From Aurelia coerulea (Eukaryota; Cnidaria; Scyphozoa; Semaeostomeae; Ulmaridae), in NCBI GenBank assembly GCA_039566865.1, contig CM076949.1:7727501-7791500 (forward strand): a stretch of DNA of 64,000 nt, in the 5' to 3' direction. The stretch's first letter is position 1; each line of letters begins with the position of its first letter. The notes beneath the pieces were generated by a model, which worked only from the letters and a program-made list of their open reading frames with translations, had not been told where the DNA came from and ran no database searches. Below, in pieces: positions 42,867 to 55,200 of this stretch. The position numbers were made by a program, and so were the translations under genes.

Positions 42867-43968
42867 GTGAGGATAATTCATATTTTTGATCTTTACGTTG
42901 CTTGTTTGTTTTGCTGTTCCATTGAAAGATTTACAGTAAAATTACATATTACACTTCCTACAAATTGCTCTACAAAGCACTACGAGGATGATAACACAGG
43001 GAGCAAAAGACTATGACTGCACCGTGGCCATTCCATGGAAGAAGTAAAAACTACTGGGTGAATTTAGTAAAAATGTACCACCCACCTGCCGTCAAAGAAG
43101 TACCCAACTGTTGGTATCGTACAGCATGTTCTAAGACTTGTTCCCTGTTTTAAACATTATAAAAAAGTGTTACAATATTGATGGAAGCCAATTTGGCATT
43201 GGCTCAAATCAACTCTTTTCTTAGGTAATATCTTAGATATTGATACAATCCTTTAAAGGGAATGAATAGAGTTAAAAACCACACTTGGCAAGTCTAGAAT
43301 TAGCCTATTGTATTTGATGATTTCGACATTTGCATGGGTATAGTTTAGCTTGAGAAACAATAGTGCGGGTAGGAATTTTCTTTGCCCTAGATTACTCCAC
43401 TTGGCTTCGTTCATTGAATTCAAAAAGCCACTGCTAACCATGATCCTTTGTGGCGCCAAAGTAGACTTTCGTATTATGTGAAAGTCGTTTTTGGCCTGAA
43501 TTCTCTTTGCTTTGTTTTTCATTCGGTGCACAAAGGATCGTGGTTGACAATGCGTGTTTAGCGTAGACAAAGCCATACAGTCCAAAACTTGATGTTTCCC
43601 TTTTTCCAATTTTTCAAGGTGCCTTAACAGCGGGCATACCACCTCCCATACCTCACACGTGTTTGCTCTTTGTTGTTGAAAAAAAGAAGATTGTTTGGAA
43701 AGTTTTGTTTTTTGCACATAGCAAAGAATGCACGCAAAGCCTCCATATTCGCAGAGGGTCTTTAAACAATTTTGAACGAGTACTGCAGTGAAGAAAAAGC
43801 ACAGCACATGAAATATCTTACGGATGAGCTAGAGAATGTTTTCACGTTTTTTAAAACAATGTAGCTTTCAAACTATTCATTAGACTCCAATTAACTTTTT
43901 CTGTATGTGTTTTTTTGATTCTTTTTTATCGATTTTTTTCGATTATTGATAAGTTTTATTTATTGTAG
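42867..43968. other. CASP intron 14
   Basis: It contains a degenerate block, AGGATGATAACACAGGGAGC to TGGCCATTCCATGG (42980-43040), that recurs at about 30905 and 33865, and an unusually long minus-strand open frame described separately. No exon on the plus strand. Confidence 0.45.
43253..43807 (-). CDS. Unrecognised antisense ORF, 184 codons
   Basis: A minus-strand frame from ATG to stop inside CASP intron 14, longer than expected by chance at this base composition. The protein is basic and moderately cysteine-rich in its first third, with a hydrophobic start (MLCFFFTAVLVQ). I recognise no domain and see no promoter, splice sites or poly(A) signal tied to it. It could be a relic of a mobile element or chance. 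Confidence 0.2.
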   Translation of the reverse strand: MLCFFFTAVLVQNCLKTLCEYGGFACILCYVQKTKLSKQSSFFQQQRANTCEVWEVVCPLLRHLEKLEKGKHQVLDCMALSTLNTHCQPRSFVHRMKNKAKRIQAKNDFHIIRKSTLAPQRIMVSSGFLNSMNEAKWSNLGQRKFLPALLFLKLNYTHANVEIIKYNRLILDLPSVVFNSIHSL

Positions 43969-44043
43969 TTGGCCCAGCTTGTCGATGAAGTGCATCATTT
44001 GCAAAGCATTGCTACTAAATCCAGGGAGTCATCAAAACGAGAG
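43969..44043 (+). CDS. CUX1: CASP/CUX1 exon 15
   Basis: Acceptor TTTATTGTAG, 75 bases, phase 0 to 0, donor GAG|GTAACA. It encodes residues 307-331 (LAQLVDEVHHLQSIATKSRE, then SSKRE), parallel to AQLVEDVQRLQASLTKLRE. Confidence 0.93.
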
Positions 44044-44433
44044 GTAACATAAAGTTTTATTTTGCGTTTTGTAATCCACATTCATTTTTTGATAATTAGA
44101 ATCTCCAGGCCCTGATGTCCTCCAGGCTATTTGAACAATTCATTGCCACCCAGCCTTTTACCTAGATTGACTACGTATAACCGATTAATATAGGGAAGTA
44201 TTGCCCTATTCCGATCACTGCGAAAGTTACGTCGAGTTTCTTGTTAAAGAAAACTTTACAAAAGTGTTATTGCTATTGATTTATTCCTAATTTCATACTT
44301 GGCAATTTTGATACCAAATGCTGCATACCTTCAAGCGTGAAATCAATGTCCAAATACAGAGCCAGAAAACTGCAAGATCTTGTTTGATCGCTCTTTTCCG
44401 GTCACGCATAAATCTAAGATGTTTAGGAACTGC

Positions 44434-44684
44434 AATCGCGGACAAAACTCGTTGGGACAGATGAGTTTTGTGTTGAAGGAGGTCTTTCCTGCATGTAAAC
44501 AACTACCTTGCACTGCTGATGACCCCCCTCCCCCCTTTGCAATGTTGGTTGCTTGAAGATCACATACTTGTCAACTCATCTATGACATTTCCACCATTCT
44601 CCAACATTGCAATGGGAGCAGGGGCGATCCTAACTCGAACTTTCCTCCAAAAAGCAACATGTCTTTTGAGTTTTGTCCGCGATT
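44434..44684. mobile_element. Inverted-repeat element with AATCGCGG ends, 251 bp
   Basis: Ends AATCGCGGACAAAACTC and GAGTTTTGTCCGCGATT are perfect inverted repeats. The central C-run and GCAATGTTGG / CCAACATTGC are also inverted. A decayed copy lies at 28848-29098. No target duplication identified. Confidence 0.75.
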
Positions 44685-45341
44685 GGTTTCCCTCATAAAA
44701 TAGCAATCCTTGGTTTGGAACCCTTTTCGTGATTCCGTTTACGTCCAGCCATTCAGAACCATTCGAAACACATCGTGATCGAAACTGGGCGATTCTTGTC
44801 ACATTTGACTGCTCTTTGAAATTTGGCTCAGGCTTGGAACGGGGGGAAGCAATCTTCAAGATTATTTGTCAATATTCATTTGGAAACCTCGATGGAAGGT
44901 CGAACATCTTGACTGCGGTTCTTGTAAATTAGTAACAAAGAAGCGAAAAGAAATATAATCACTGTGAATAAACACGAATGGACAAATGGTGGATATTTAC
45001 AACTCAATCGCAGGTAGACCTTATTAAACTTCTTATTACCTTGGATGGTCAGCAACTCATTTTTCGCGCGCTTTCGTTATTGAATAAGCCCATTCTACCC
45101 TGCGTACAGACTCTTGGACAGAACAGGACAAGAACGAGAGAGAAAAGTAGAGTCTGCGCAATTGATCCGCTTTAATTTTTCTGACATAGTCTGCACGCAG
45201 GCTAGCCCATTCCCCATTTAAACTAATATTGTGACGTCGTAAACACAAAAGCAATCGAAGCAACCGGTGATCGGAATAGGGTGATACCACTCTACTTAAT
45301 TCTATATTTAACTTATAGTATCTTTTTATTTTAATTCACAG
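44685..45341. other. CASP intron 15, right part
   Basis: Several short frames on both strands but no recognisable exon or complete repeat. Confidence 0.35.
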
Positions 45342-45395
45342 ATTGCCAACTTGGAAGTGCAGTTATCAGAAAGAACATCTTTGGCTGATTCATTT
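45342..45395 (+). CDS. CUX1: CASP/CUX1 exon 16
   Basis: Acceptor TTAATTCACAG, 54 bases, phase 0 to 0, donor TTT|GTACGT. It encodes residues 332-349 (IANLEVQLSERTSLADSF), parallel to ISQLEQQLSAKNSTLKQL. Confidence 0.9.
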
Positions 45396-45560
45396 GTACG
45401 TGATTTTTCAGCGTTCACTTTTACGGGGTGAAGCCAAAAAGGCAAATTTTTGAAAACTCACCAATATAATCACAAATTCCATCCCCGTTTATCCAATGTT
45501 AAAGAAAGTTGACGGAGATGAATAGCTAATTCAACAGCTACATTGTTTTTTGATGATTTT

Positions 45561-45936
45561 GTCACGTGCGTGGATGTCTTCTCTGTCTGATCAAATTAGC
45601 CTATTGACTCATTTTTTATATGATTTTGAAGGAAGAGTCACGTGCGTGGATGTCTTCTCTGTCCTAGTTACAGATTAACTTTGCCCAGCTCCGTTCATTC
45701 GCTTTCAAGATAGGCTAGGTTCTTGCCCCATAGACTCATGAATTATGTGATATATGTTGTTAAAAGGTATTCGTTGAAGGAAGAGAAACATTAACGTGCG
45801 TAGGTGACTTCTCTGTCCTATTTACAGATTACCTTTGCTTAGCTCCGTTCATTCGCTTTCAAGATAGGTTAGGTTCTTGCCCCATAGACTCATGAATTAT
45901 GTGATATATGTTGTTAAAAGGTATTTGTTAAAAATC
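45561..45936 (+). repeat. Diverged tandem duplication in intron 16
   Basis: A unit of about 165 bases (GTGCGTGGATGTCTTCTCTG, then AGCTCCGTTCATTCGCTTTC, then CATAGACTCATGAATTATGT and TGTTGTTAAAAGGTATT) occurs twice, at about 45634-45770 and 45790-45930. A partial third copy of its start (GTGCGTGGATGTCTTCTCTG) is at 45567. Confidence 0.8.
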
Positions 45937-46223
45937 TGCACCCCCCCCCCGATCAACCGAACACGGTTTTGTGAAAAGATGACAAACATTGGCAAAATGG
46001 GCATAAATTCTCATTTATAGTATATTTTTACGCAATTTGATTAGTTCGTTTCGCAGACACTTGACCATTTTCTAGCCAATCGAGACTGAATTTTCTGAAT
46101 TTTCGTTTTGAGAAATTTGTATAATATACAACATCAATTAATTGTAACAAACAATCTAACTGTGTTGAACCCATAATTTTCCAGGTCTTTATTAGACTTT
46201 TTCTTAACTAAATTCCTTCTTAG

Positions 46224-46276
46224 AAAGCGCAATTAGAGCAACAGAAAGATTACGATGAAATGAAGAGGGAACTAAG
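46224..46276 (+). CDS. CUX1: CASP/CUX1 exon 17, last exon in window
   Basis: Acceptor CCTTCTTAG, 53 bases, donor AAG|GTAATT. It encodes residues 350-366 (KAQLEQQKDYDEMKREL) and two bases of the next codon, matching LEEKLKGQADYEEVKKEL of vertebrate CASP. The tandem array starts at its donor. If splicing used any downstream repeat donor instead, the next codons would be AGG TAA, a stop immediately after residue 367. The next exon lies to the right of the window, so this intron exceeds 17.7 kb. Confidence 0.92.
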
Positions 46277-49200
46277 GTAATTCTGTTTATATTTCGTGTT
46301 TTTACCAAAGAGAAGTAAGGTAATTTTGTTTATATTTCGTGTTTTTACCAAAGAGAAGTAAGGTAATTCTGTTTATATTTCGTGTTTTTACCAAAGAGAA
46401 GTAAGGTAATTCTGTTTATATTTCGTGTTTTTACCAAAGAGAAGTAAGGTAATTCTGTTTATATTTCGTGTTTTTACCAAAGAGAAGTAAGGTAATTCTG
46501 TTTAATTTCGTGTTTTTACCAAAGAGAAGTAAGGTAATTCTGTTTATATTTCGTGTTTTTACCAAAGAGAAGTAAGGTAATTTTGTTTATATTTCGTGTT
46601 TTTACCAAAGAGAAGTAAGGTAATTCTGTTTATATTTCGTGTTTTTACCAAAGAGAAGTAAGGTAATTTTGTTTATATTTCGTGTTTTTACCAAAGAGAA
46701 GTAAGGTAATTCTGTTTATATTTCGTGTTTTTACCAAAGAGAAGTAAGGTAATTCTGTTTATATTTCGTGTTTTTACCAAAGAGAAGTAAGGTAATTTTG
46801 TTTATATTTCGTGTTTTTACCAAAGGGAACTAAGGTAATTCTGTTTATATTTCGTGTTTTTACCAAAGAGAAGTAAGGTAATTCTGTTTATATTTCGTGT
46901 TTTTACCAAAGAGAAGTAAGGTAATTTTGTTTATATTTCGTGTTTTTACCAAAGGGAACTAAGGTAATTCTGTTTATATTTCGTGTTTTTACCAAAGAGA
47001 AGTATGGTAATTCTGTTTATATTTCGTGTTTTTACCAAAGAGAAGTAAGGTAATTCTGTTTATATTTCGTGTTTTTACCAAAGAGAAGTAAGGTAATTTT
47101 GTTTATATTTCGTGTTTTTACCAAAGAGAAGTAAGGTAATTCTGTTTATATTTCGTGTTTTTACCAAAGAGAAGTAAGGTAATTTTGTTTATATTTCGTG
47201 TTTTTACCAAAGAGAAGTAAGGTAATTCTGTTTATATTTCGTGTTTTTACCAAAGAGAAGTAAGGTAATTCTGTTTATATTTCGTGTTTTTACCAAAGAG
47301 AAGTAAGGTAATTCTGTTTAATTTCGTGTTTTTACCAAAGAGAAGTAAGGTAATTCTGTTTATATTTCGTGTTTTTACCAAAGAGAAGTAAGGTAATTTT
47401 GTTTATATTTCGTGTTTTTACCAAAGAGAAGTAAGGTAATTCTGTTTATATTTCGTGTTTTTACCAAAGAGAAGTAAGGTAATTTTGTTTATATTTCGTG
47501 TTTTTACCAAAGAGAAGTAAGGTAATTCTGTTTATATTTCGTGTTTTTACCAAAGAGAAGTAAGGTAATTCTGTTTATATTTCGTGTTTTTACCAAAGAG
47601 AAGTAAGGTAATTTTGTTTATATTTCGTGTTTTTACCAAAGGGAACTAAGGTAATTCTGTTTATATTTCGTGTTTTTACCAAAGAGAAGTAAGGTAATTC
47701 TGTTTATATTTCGTGTTTTTACCAAAGAGAAGTAAGGTAATTTTGTTTATATTTCGTGTTTTTACCAAAGGGAACTAAGGTAATTCTGTTTATATTTCGT
47801 GTTTTTACCAAAGAGAAGTAAGGTAATTCTGTTTATATTTCGTGTTTTTACCAAAGAGAAGTAAGGTAATTCTGTTTATATTTCGTGTTTTTACCAAAGA
47901 GAAGTAAGGTAATTTTGTTTATATTTCGTGTTTTTACCAAAGAGAAGTAAGGTAATTCTGTTTATATTTCGTGTTTTTACCAAAGAGAAGTAAGGTAATT
48001 TTGTTTATATTTCGTGTTTTTACCAAAGAGAAGTAAGGTAATTCTGTTTATATTTCGTGTTTTTACCAAAGAGAAGTAAGGTATATTTCGTGTTTTTTTA
48101 TATTTCGTGTTTTTACCAAAGAGAAGTAAGGTAATTCTGTTTAATTTCGTGTTTTTACCAAAGAGAAGTAAGGTAATTCTGTTTATATTTCGTGTTTTTA
48201 CCAAAGAGAAGTAAGGTAATTTTGTTTAATTTCGTGTTTTTACCAAAGAGAAGTAAGGTAATTTTGTTTAATTTCGTGTTTTTACCAAAGAGAAGTAAGG
48301 TAATTTTGTTTATATTTCGTGTTTTTACCAAAGAGAAGTAAGGTAATTCTGTTTAATTTCGTGTTTTTACCAAAGAGAAGTAAGGTAATTCTGTTTATAT
48401 TTCGTGTTTTTACCAAAGAGAAGTAAGGTAATTTTGTTTATATTTCGTGTTTTTACCAAAGAGAAGTAAGGTAATTCTGTTTATATTTCGTGTTTTTACC
48501 AAAGAGAAGTAAGGTAATTTTGTTTATATTTCGTGTTTTTACCAAAGAGAAGTAAGGTAATTCTGTTTATAATTCATGTTTTTACCAAAGAGAAGTAAGG
48601 TAATTTTGTTTATATTTCATGTTTTTACCAAAGAGAAGTAAGGTAATTTTGTTTATATTTCGTGTTTTTACCAAAGAGAAGTAAGGTAATTCTGTTTAAT
48701 TTCGTGTTTTTACCAAAGAGAAGTAAGGTAATTCTGTTTATATTTCGTGTTTTTACCAAAGAGAAGTAAGGTAATTCTGTTTAATTTCGTGTTTTTACCA
48801 AAGAGAAGTAAGGTAATTTTGTTTATATTTCGTGTTTTTACCAAAGAGAAGTAAGGTAATTCTGTTTATAATTCATGTTTTTACCAAAGAGAAGTAAGGT
48901 AATTTTGTTTATATTTCATGTTTTTACCAAAGAGAAGTAAGGTAATTTTGTTTATATTTCGTGTTTTTACCAAAGAGAAGTAAGGTAATTCTGTTTATAT
49001 TTCGTGTTTTTACCAAAGAAAAGTAAGGTAATTCTGTTTAATTTCGTGTTTTTACCAAAGAGAAGTAAGGTAATTCTGTTTAATTTCGTGTTTTTACCAA
49101 AGAGAAGTAAGGTAATTTTGTTTATATTTCATGTTTTTACCAAAGAGAAGTAAGGTAATTTTGTTTATATTTCATGTTTTTACCAAAGAGAAGTAAGGTA

Positions 49201-52200
49201 ATTCTGTTTAATTTCGTGTTTTTACCAAAGAGAAGTAAGGTAATTTTGTTTATATTTCATGTTTTTACCAAAGAGAAGTAAGGTAATTTTGTTTATATTT
49301 CGTGTTTTTACCAAAGAGAAGTAAGGTAATTCTGTTTAATTTCGTGTTTTTACCAAAGAGAAGTAAGGTAATTCTGTTTAATTTCGTGTTTTTACCAAAG
49401 AGAAGTAAGGTAATTCTGTTTAATTTCGTGTTTTTACCAAAGAGAAGTAAGGTAATTTTGTTTATATTTCATGTTTTTACCAAAGAGAAGTAAGGTAATT
49501 TTGTTTATATTTCATGTTTTTACCAAAGAGAAGTAAGGTAATTCTGTTTAATTTCGTGTTTTTACCAAAGAGAAGTAAGGTAATTTTGTTTATATTTCAT
49601 GTTTTTACCAAAGAGAAGTAAGGTAATTTTGTTTATATTTCGTGTTTTTACCAAAGAGAAGTAAGGTAATTCTGTTTAATTTCGTGTTTTTACCAAAGAG
49701 AAGTAAGGTAATTCTGTTTAATTTCGTGTTTTTACCAAAGAGAAGTAAGGTAATTCTGTTTAATTTCGTGTTTTTACCAAAGAGAAGTAAGGTAATTCTG
49801 TTTAATTTCGTGTTTTTACCAAAGAGAAGTAAGGTAATTTTGTTTATATTTCATGTTTTTACCAAAGAGAAGTAAGGTAATTTTGTTTATATTTCGTGTT
49901 TTTACCAAAGAGAAGTAAGGTAATTTTGTTTATATTTCGTGTTTTTACCAAAGAGAAGTAAGGTAATTCTGTTTAATTTCGTGTTTTTACCAAAGAGAAG
50001 TAAGGTAATTCTGTTTATATTTCGTGTTTTTACCAAAGAGAAGTAAGGTAATTCTGTTTAATTTCGTGTTTTTACCAAAGAGAAGTAAGGTAATTTTGTT
50101 TAATTTCGTGTTTTTACCAAAGAGAAGTAAGGTAATTCTGTTTATAATTCATGTTTTTACCAAAGAGAAGTAAGGTAATTTTGTTTATATTTCATGTTTT
50201 TACCAAAGAGAAGTAAGGTAATTTTGTTTATATTTCGTGTTTTTACCAAAGAGAAGTAAGGTAATTCTGTTTAATTTCGTGTTTTTACCAAAGAGAAGTA
50301 AGGTAATTCTGTTTAATTTCGTGTTTTTACCAAAGAGAAGTAAGGTAATTTTGTTTATATTTCGTGTTTTTACCAAAGAGAAGTAAGGTAATTCTGTTTA
50401 TAATTCATGTTTTTACCAAAGAGAAGTAAGGTAATTTTGTTTATATTTCATGTTTTTACCAAAGAGAAGTAAGGTAATTTTGTTTATATTTCGTGTTTTT
50501 ACCAAAGAGAAGTAAGGTAATTTTGTTTAATTTCGTGTTTTTACCAAAGAGAAGTAAGGTAATTTTGTTTAATTTCGTGTTTTTACCAAAGAGAAGTAAG
50601 GTAATTTTGTTTATATTTCGTGTTTTTACCAAAGAGAAGTAAGGTAATTCTGTTTATAATTCATGTTTTTACCAAAGAGAAGTAAGGTAATTTTGTTTAT
50701 ATTTCATGTTTTTACCAAAGAGAAGTAAGGTAATTTTGTTTATATTTCGTGTTTTTACCAAAGAGAAGTAAGGTAATTTTGTTTATATTTCGTGTTTTTA
50801 CCAAAGAGAAGTAAGGTAATTCTGTTTATATTTCGTGTTTTTAACAAAGAGAAGTAAGGTAATTTTGTTTATATTTCGTGTTTTTACCAAAGAGAAGTAA
50901 GGTAATTTTGTTTATATTTCGTGTTTTTACCAAAGAGAAGTAAGGTAATTTTGTTTAATTTCGTGTTTTTACCAAAGAGAAGTAAGGTAATTTTGTTTAT
51001 ATTTCGTATTTTTACCAAAGAGAAGTAAGGTAATTCTGTTTATATTTCGTGTTTTTACCAAAGAGAAGTAAGGTAATTTTGTTTATATTTCGTGTTTTTA
51101 CCAAAGAGAAGTAAGGTAATTCTGTTTATGTTTCGTGTTTTTACCAAAGAGAAGTAATGTAATTCTGTTTAATTTCGTGTTTTTACCAAAGAGAAGTAAG
51201 GTAATTTTGTTTATATTTCGTGTTTTTACCAAAGAGAAGTAAGGTAATTTTGTTTAATTTCGTGTTTTTACCAAAGAGAAGTAAGGTAATTTTGTTTAAT
51301 TTCGTGTTTTTACCAAAGAGAAGTAAGGTAATTTTGTTTATATTTCGTGTTTTTACCAAAGAGAAGTAAGGTAATTCTGTTTATATTTCGTGTTTTTACC
51401 AAAGAGAAGTAAGGTAATTCTGTTTATATTTCGTGTTTTTACCAAAGAGAAGTAAGGTAATTTTGTTTATATTTCATGTTTTTACCAAAGAGAAGTAAGG
51501 TAATTTTGTTTATATTTCGTGTTTTTACCAAAGAGAAGTAAGGTAATTTTGTTTATATTTCATGTTTTTACCAAAGAGAAGTAAGGTAATTTTGTTTATA
51601 TTTCATGTTTTTACCAAAGAGAAGTAAGGTAATTCTGTTTAATTTCGTGTTTTTACCAAAGAGAAGTAAGGTAATTTTGTTTATATTTCATGTTTTTACC
51701 AAAGAGAAGTAAGGTAATTTTGTTTATATTTCGTGTTTTTACCAAAGAGAAGTAAGGTAATTCTGTTTAATTTCGTGTTTTTACCAAAGAGAAGTAAGGT
51801 AATTCTGTTTAATTTCGTGTTTTTACCAAAGAGAAGTAAGGTAATTCTGTTTAATTTCGTGTTTTTACCAAAGAGAAGTAAGGTAATTTTGTTTATATTT
51901 CATGTTTTTACCAAAGAGAAGTAAGGTAATTTTGTTTATATTTCATGTTTTTACCAAAGAGAAGTAAGGTAATTCTGTTTAATTTCGTGTTTTTACCAAA
52001 GAGAAGTAAGGTAATTTTGTTTATATTTCATGTTTTTACCAAAGAGAAGTAAGGTAATTTTGTTTATATTTCGTGTTTTTACCAAAGAGAAGTAAGGTAA
52101 TTCTGTTTAATTTCGTGTTTTTACCAAAGAGAAGTAAGGTAATTCTGTTTAATTTCGTGTTTTTACCAAAGAGAAGTAAGGTAATTCTGTTTAATTTCGT

Positions 52201-55200
52201 GTTTTTACCAAAGAGAAGTAAGGTAATTTTGTTTATATTTCATGTTTTTACCAAAGAGAAGTAAGGTAATTTTGTTTATATTTCATGTTTTTACCAAAGA
52301 GAAGTAAGGTAATTCTGTTTAATTTCGTGTTTTTACCAAAGAGAAGTAAGGTAATTCTGTTTAATTTCGTGTTTTTACCAAAGAGAAGTAAGGTAATTCT
52401 GTTTATATTTCGTGTTTTTACCAAAGAGAAGTAAGGTAATTCTGTTTAATTTCGTGTTTTTACCAAAGAGAAGTAAGGTAATTTTGTTTATATTTCGTGT
52501 TTTTACCAAAGAGAAGTAAGGTAATTCTGTTTATAATTCATGTTTTTACCAAAGAGAAGTAAGGTAATTTTGTTTATATTTCATGTTTTTACCAAAGAGA
52601 AGTAAGGTAATTTTGTTTATATTTCGTGTTTTTACCAAAGAGAAGTAAGGTAATTCTGTTTAATTTCGTGTTTTTACCAAAGAGAAGTAAGGTAATTCTG
52701 TTTAATTTCGTGTTTTTACCAAAGAGAAGTAAGGTAATTTTGTTTATATTTCGTGTTTTTACCAAAGAGAAGTAAGGTAATTCTGTTTATAATTCATGTT
52801 TTTACCAAAGAGAAGTAAGGTAATTTTGTTTATATTTCATGTTTTTACCAAAGAGAAGTAAGGTAATTTTGTTTATATTTCGTGTTTTTACCAAAGAGAA
52901 GTAAGGTAATTTTGTTTAATTTCGTGTTTTTACCAAAGAGAAGTAAGGTAATTTTGTTTAATTTCGTGTTTTTACCAAAGAGAAGTAAGGTAATTTTGTT
53001 TCTATTTCGTGTTTTTACCAAAGAGAAGTAAGGTTATTCTGTTTATAATTCATGTTTTTACCAAAGAGAAGTAAGGTAATTTTGTTTATATTTCATGTTT
53101 TTACCAAAGAGAAGTAAGGTAATTTTGTTTATATTTCGTGTTTTTACCAAAGAGAAGTAAGGTAATTTTGTTTATATTTCGTGTTTTTACCAAAGAGAAG
53201 TAAGGTAATTCTGTTTATATTTCGTGTTTTTAACAAAGAGAAGTAAGGTAATTTTGTTTATATTTCGTGTTTTTACCAAAGAGAAGTAATGTAATTTTGT
53301 TTATATTTCGTGTTTTTACCAAAGAGAAGTAAGGTAATTTTGTTTAATTTCGTGTTTTTACCAAAGAGAGGTAAGGTAATTTTGTTTATATTTCGTGTTT
53401 TTACCAAAGAGAAGTAAGGTAATTCTGTTTATATTTCGTGTTTTTACCAAAGAGAAGTAAGGTAATTTTGTTTATATTTCGTGTTTTTACCAAAGAGAAG
53501 TAAGGTAATTCTGTTTATGTTTCGTGTTTTTACCAAAGAGAAGTAATGTAATTCTGTTTAATTTCGTGTTTTTACCAAAGAGAAGTAAGGTAATTTTGTT
53601 TATATTTCGTGTTTTTACCAAAGAGAAGTAAGGTAATTTTGTTTAATTTCGTGTTTTTACCAAAGAGAAGTAAGGTAATTTTGTTTAATTTCGTGTTTTT
53701 ACCAAAGAGAAGTAAGGTAATTTTGTTTATATTTCGTGTTTTTACCAAAGAGAAGTAAGGTAATTCTGTTTATATTTCGTGTTTTTACCAAAGAGAAGTA
53801 AGGTAATTCTGTTTATATTTCGTGTTTTTACCAAAGAGAAGTAAGGTAATTCTGTTTATATTTCGTGTTTTTACCAAAGAGAAGTAAGGTAATTTTGTTT
53901 ATATTTCGTGTTTTTACCAAAGAGAAGTAAGGTAATTCTGTTTATATTTCGTGTTTTTACCAAAGAGAAGTAAGGTAATTCTGTTTATATTTCGTGTTTT
54001 TACCAAAGAGAAGTAAGGTAATTCTGTTTAATTTCGTGTTTTTACCAAAGAGAAGTAAGGTAATTCTGTTTAATTTCGTGTTTTTACCAAAGAGAAGTAA
54101 GGTAATTCTGTTTATATTTCGTGTTTTTACCAAAGAGAAGTAAGGTAATTCTGTTTATGTTTCGTGTTTTTACCAAAGAGAAGTAATGTAATTCTGTTTA
54201 ATTTCATGTTTTTACCAAAGAGAAGTAAGGTAATTCTGTTTATGTTTCGTGTTTTTACCAAAGAGAAGTAAGGTAATTCTGTTTATATTTCGTGTTTTTA
54301 CCAAAGAGAAGTAAGGTAATTCTGTTTATGTTTCGTGTTTTTACCAAAGAGAAGTAAGGTAATTCTGTTTATATTTCATGTTTTTACCAAAGAGAAGTAA
54401 GGTAATTCTGTTTATATTTCGTGTTTTTACCAAAGAGAAGTAAGGTAATTCTGTTTATATTTCGTGTTTTTACCAAAGAGAAGTAAGGTAATTCTGTTTA
54501 TATTTCGTGTTTTTACCAAAGAGAAGTAAGGTAATTCTGTTTAATTTCGTGTTTTTACCAAAGAGAAGTAAGGTAATTCTGTTTATGTTTCGTGTTTTTA
54601 CCAAAGAGAAGTAAGGTAATTCTGTTTATATTTCGTGTTTTTACCAAAGAGAAGTAAGGTAATTCTGTTTATGTTTCGTGTTTTTACCAAAGAGAAGTAA
54701 GGTAATTCTGTTTATATTTCGTGTTTTTACCAAAGAGAAGTAAGGTAATTCTGTTTATGTTTCGTGTTTTTACCAAAGAGAAGTAAGGTAATTTTGTTTA
54801 TATTTCGTGTTTTTACCAAAGGGAACTAAGGTAATTCTGTTTATATTTCGTGTTTTTACCAAAGAGAAGTAAGGTAATTCTGTTTAATTTCGTGTTTTTA
54901 CCAAAGAGAAGTAATGTAATTCTGTTTATATTTCGTGTTTTTACCAAAGAGAAGTAAGGTAATTCTGTTTATGTTTCGTGTTTTTACCAAAGAGAAGTAA
55001 GGTAATTTTGTTTATATTTCGTGTTTTTACCAAAGGGAACTAAGGTAATTCTGTTTATATTTCGTGTTTTTACCAAAGAGAAGTAAGGTAATTCTGTTTA
55101 ATTTCGTGTTTTTACCAAAGAGAAGTAATGTAATTCTGTTTATATTTCGTGTTTTTACCAAAGAGAAGTAAGGTAATTCTGTTTATGTTTCGTGTTTTTA

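Noticed and set aside
49302..52264. Plus-strand frames of 63-77 codons with a 14-residue period (FLPKRSKVILFNFV type)
   Set aside because: They arise only where consecutive 42-base units keep the frame of the noncoding array, and break at each 43-base unit. They are artefacts of the minisatellite, not repeat proteins.
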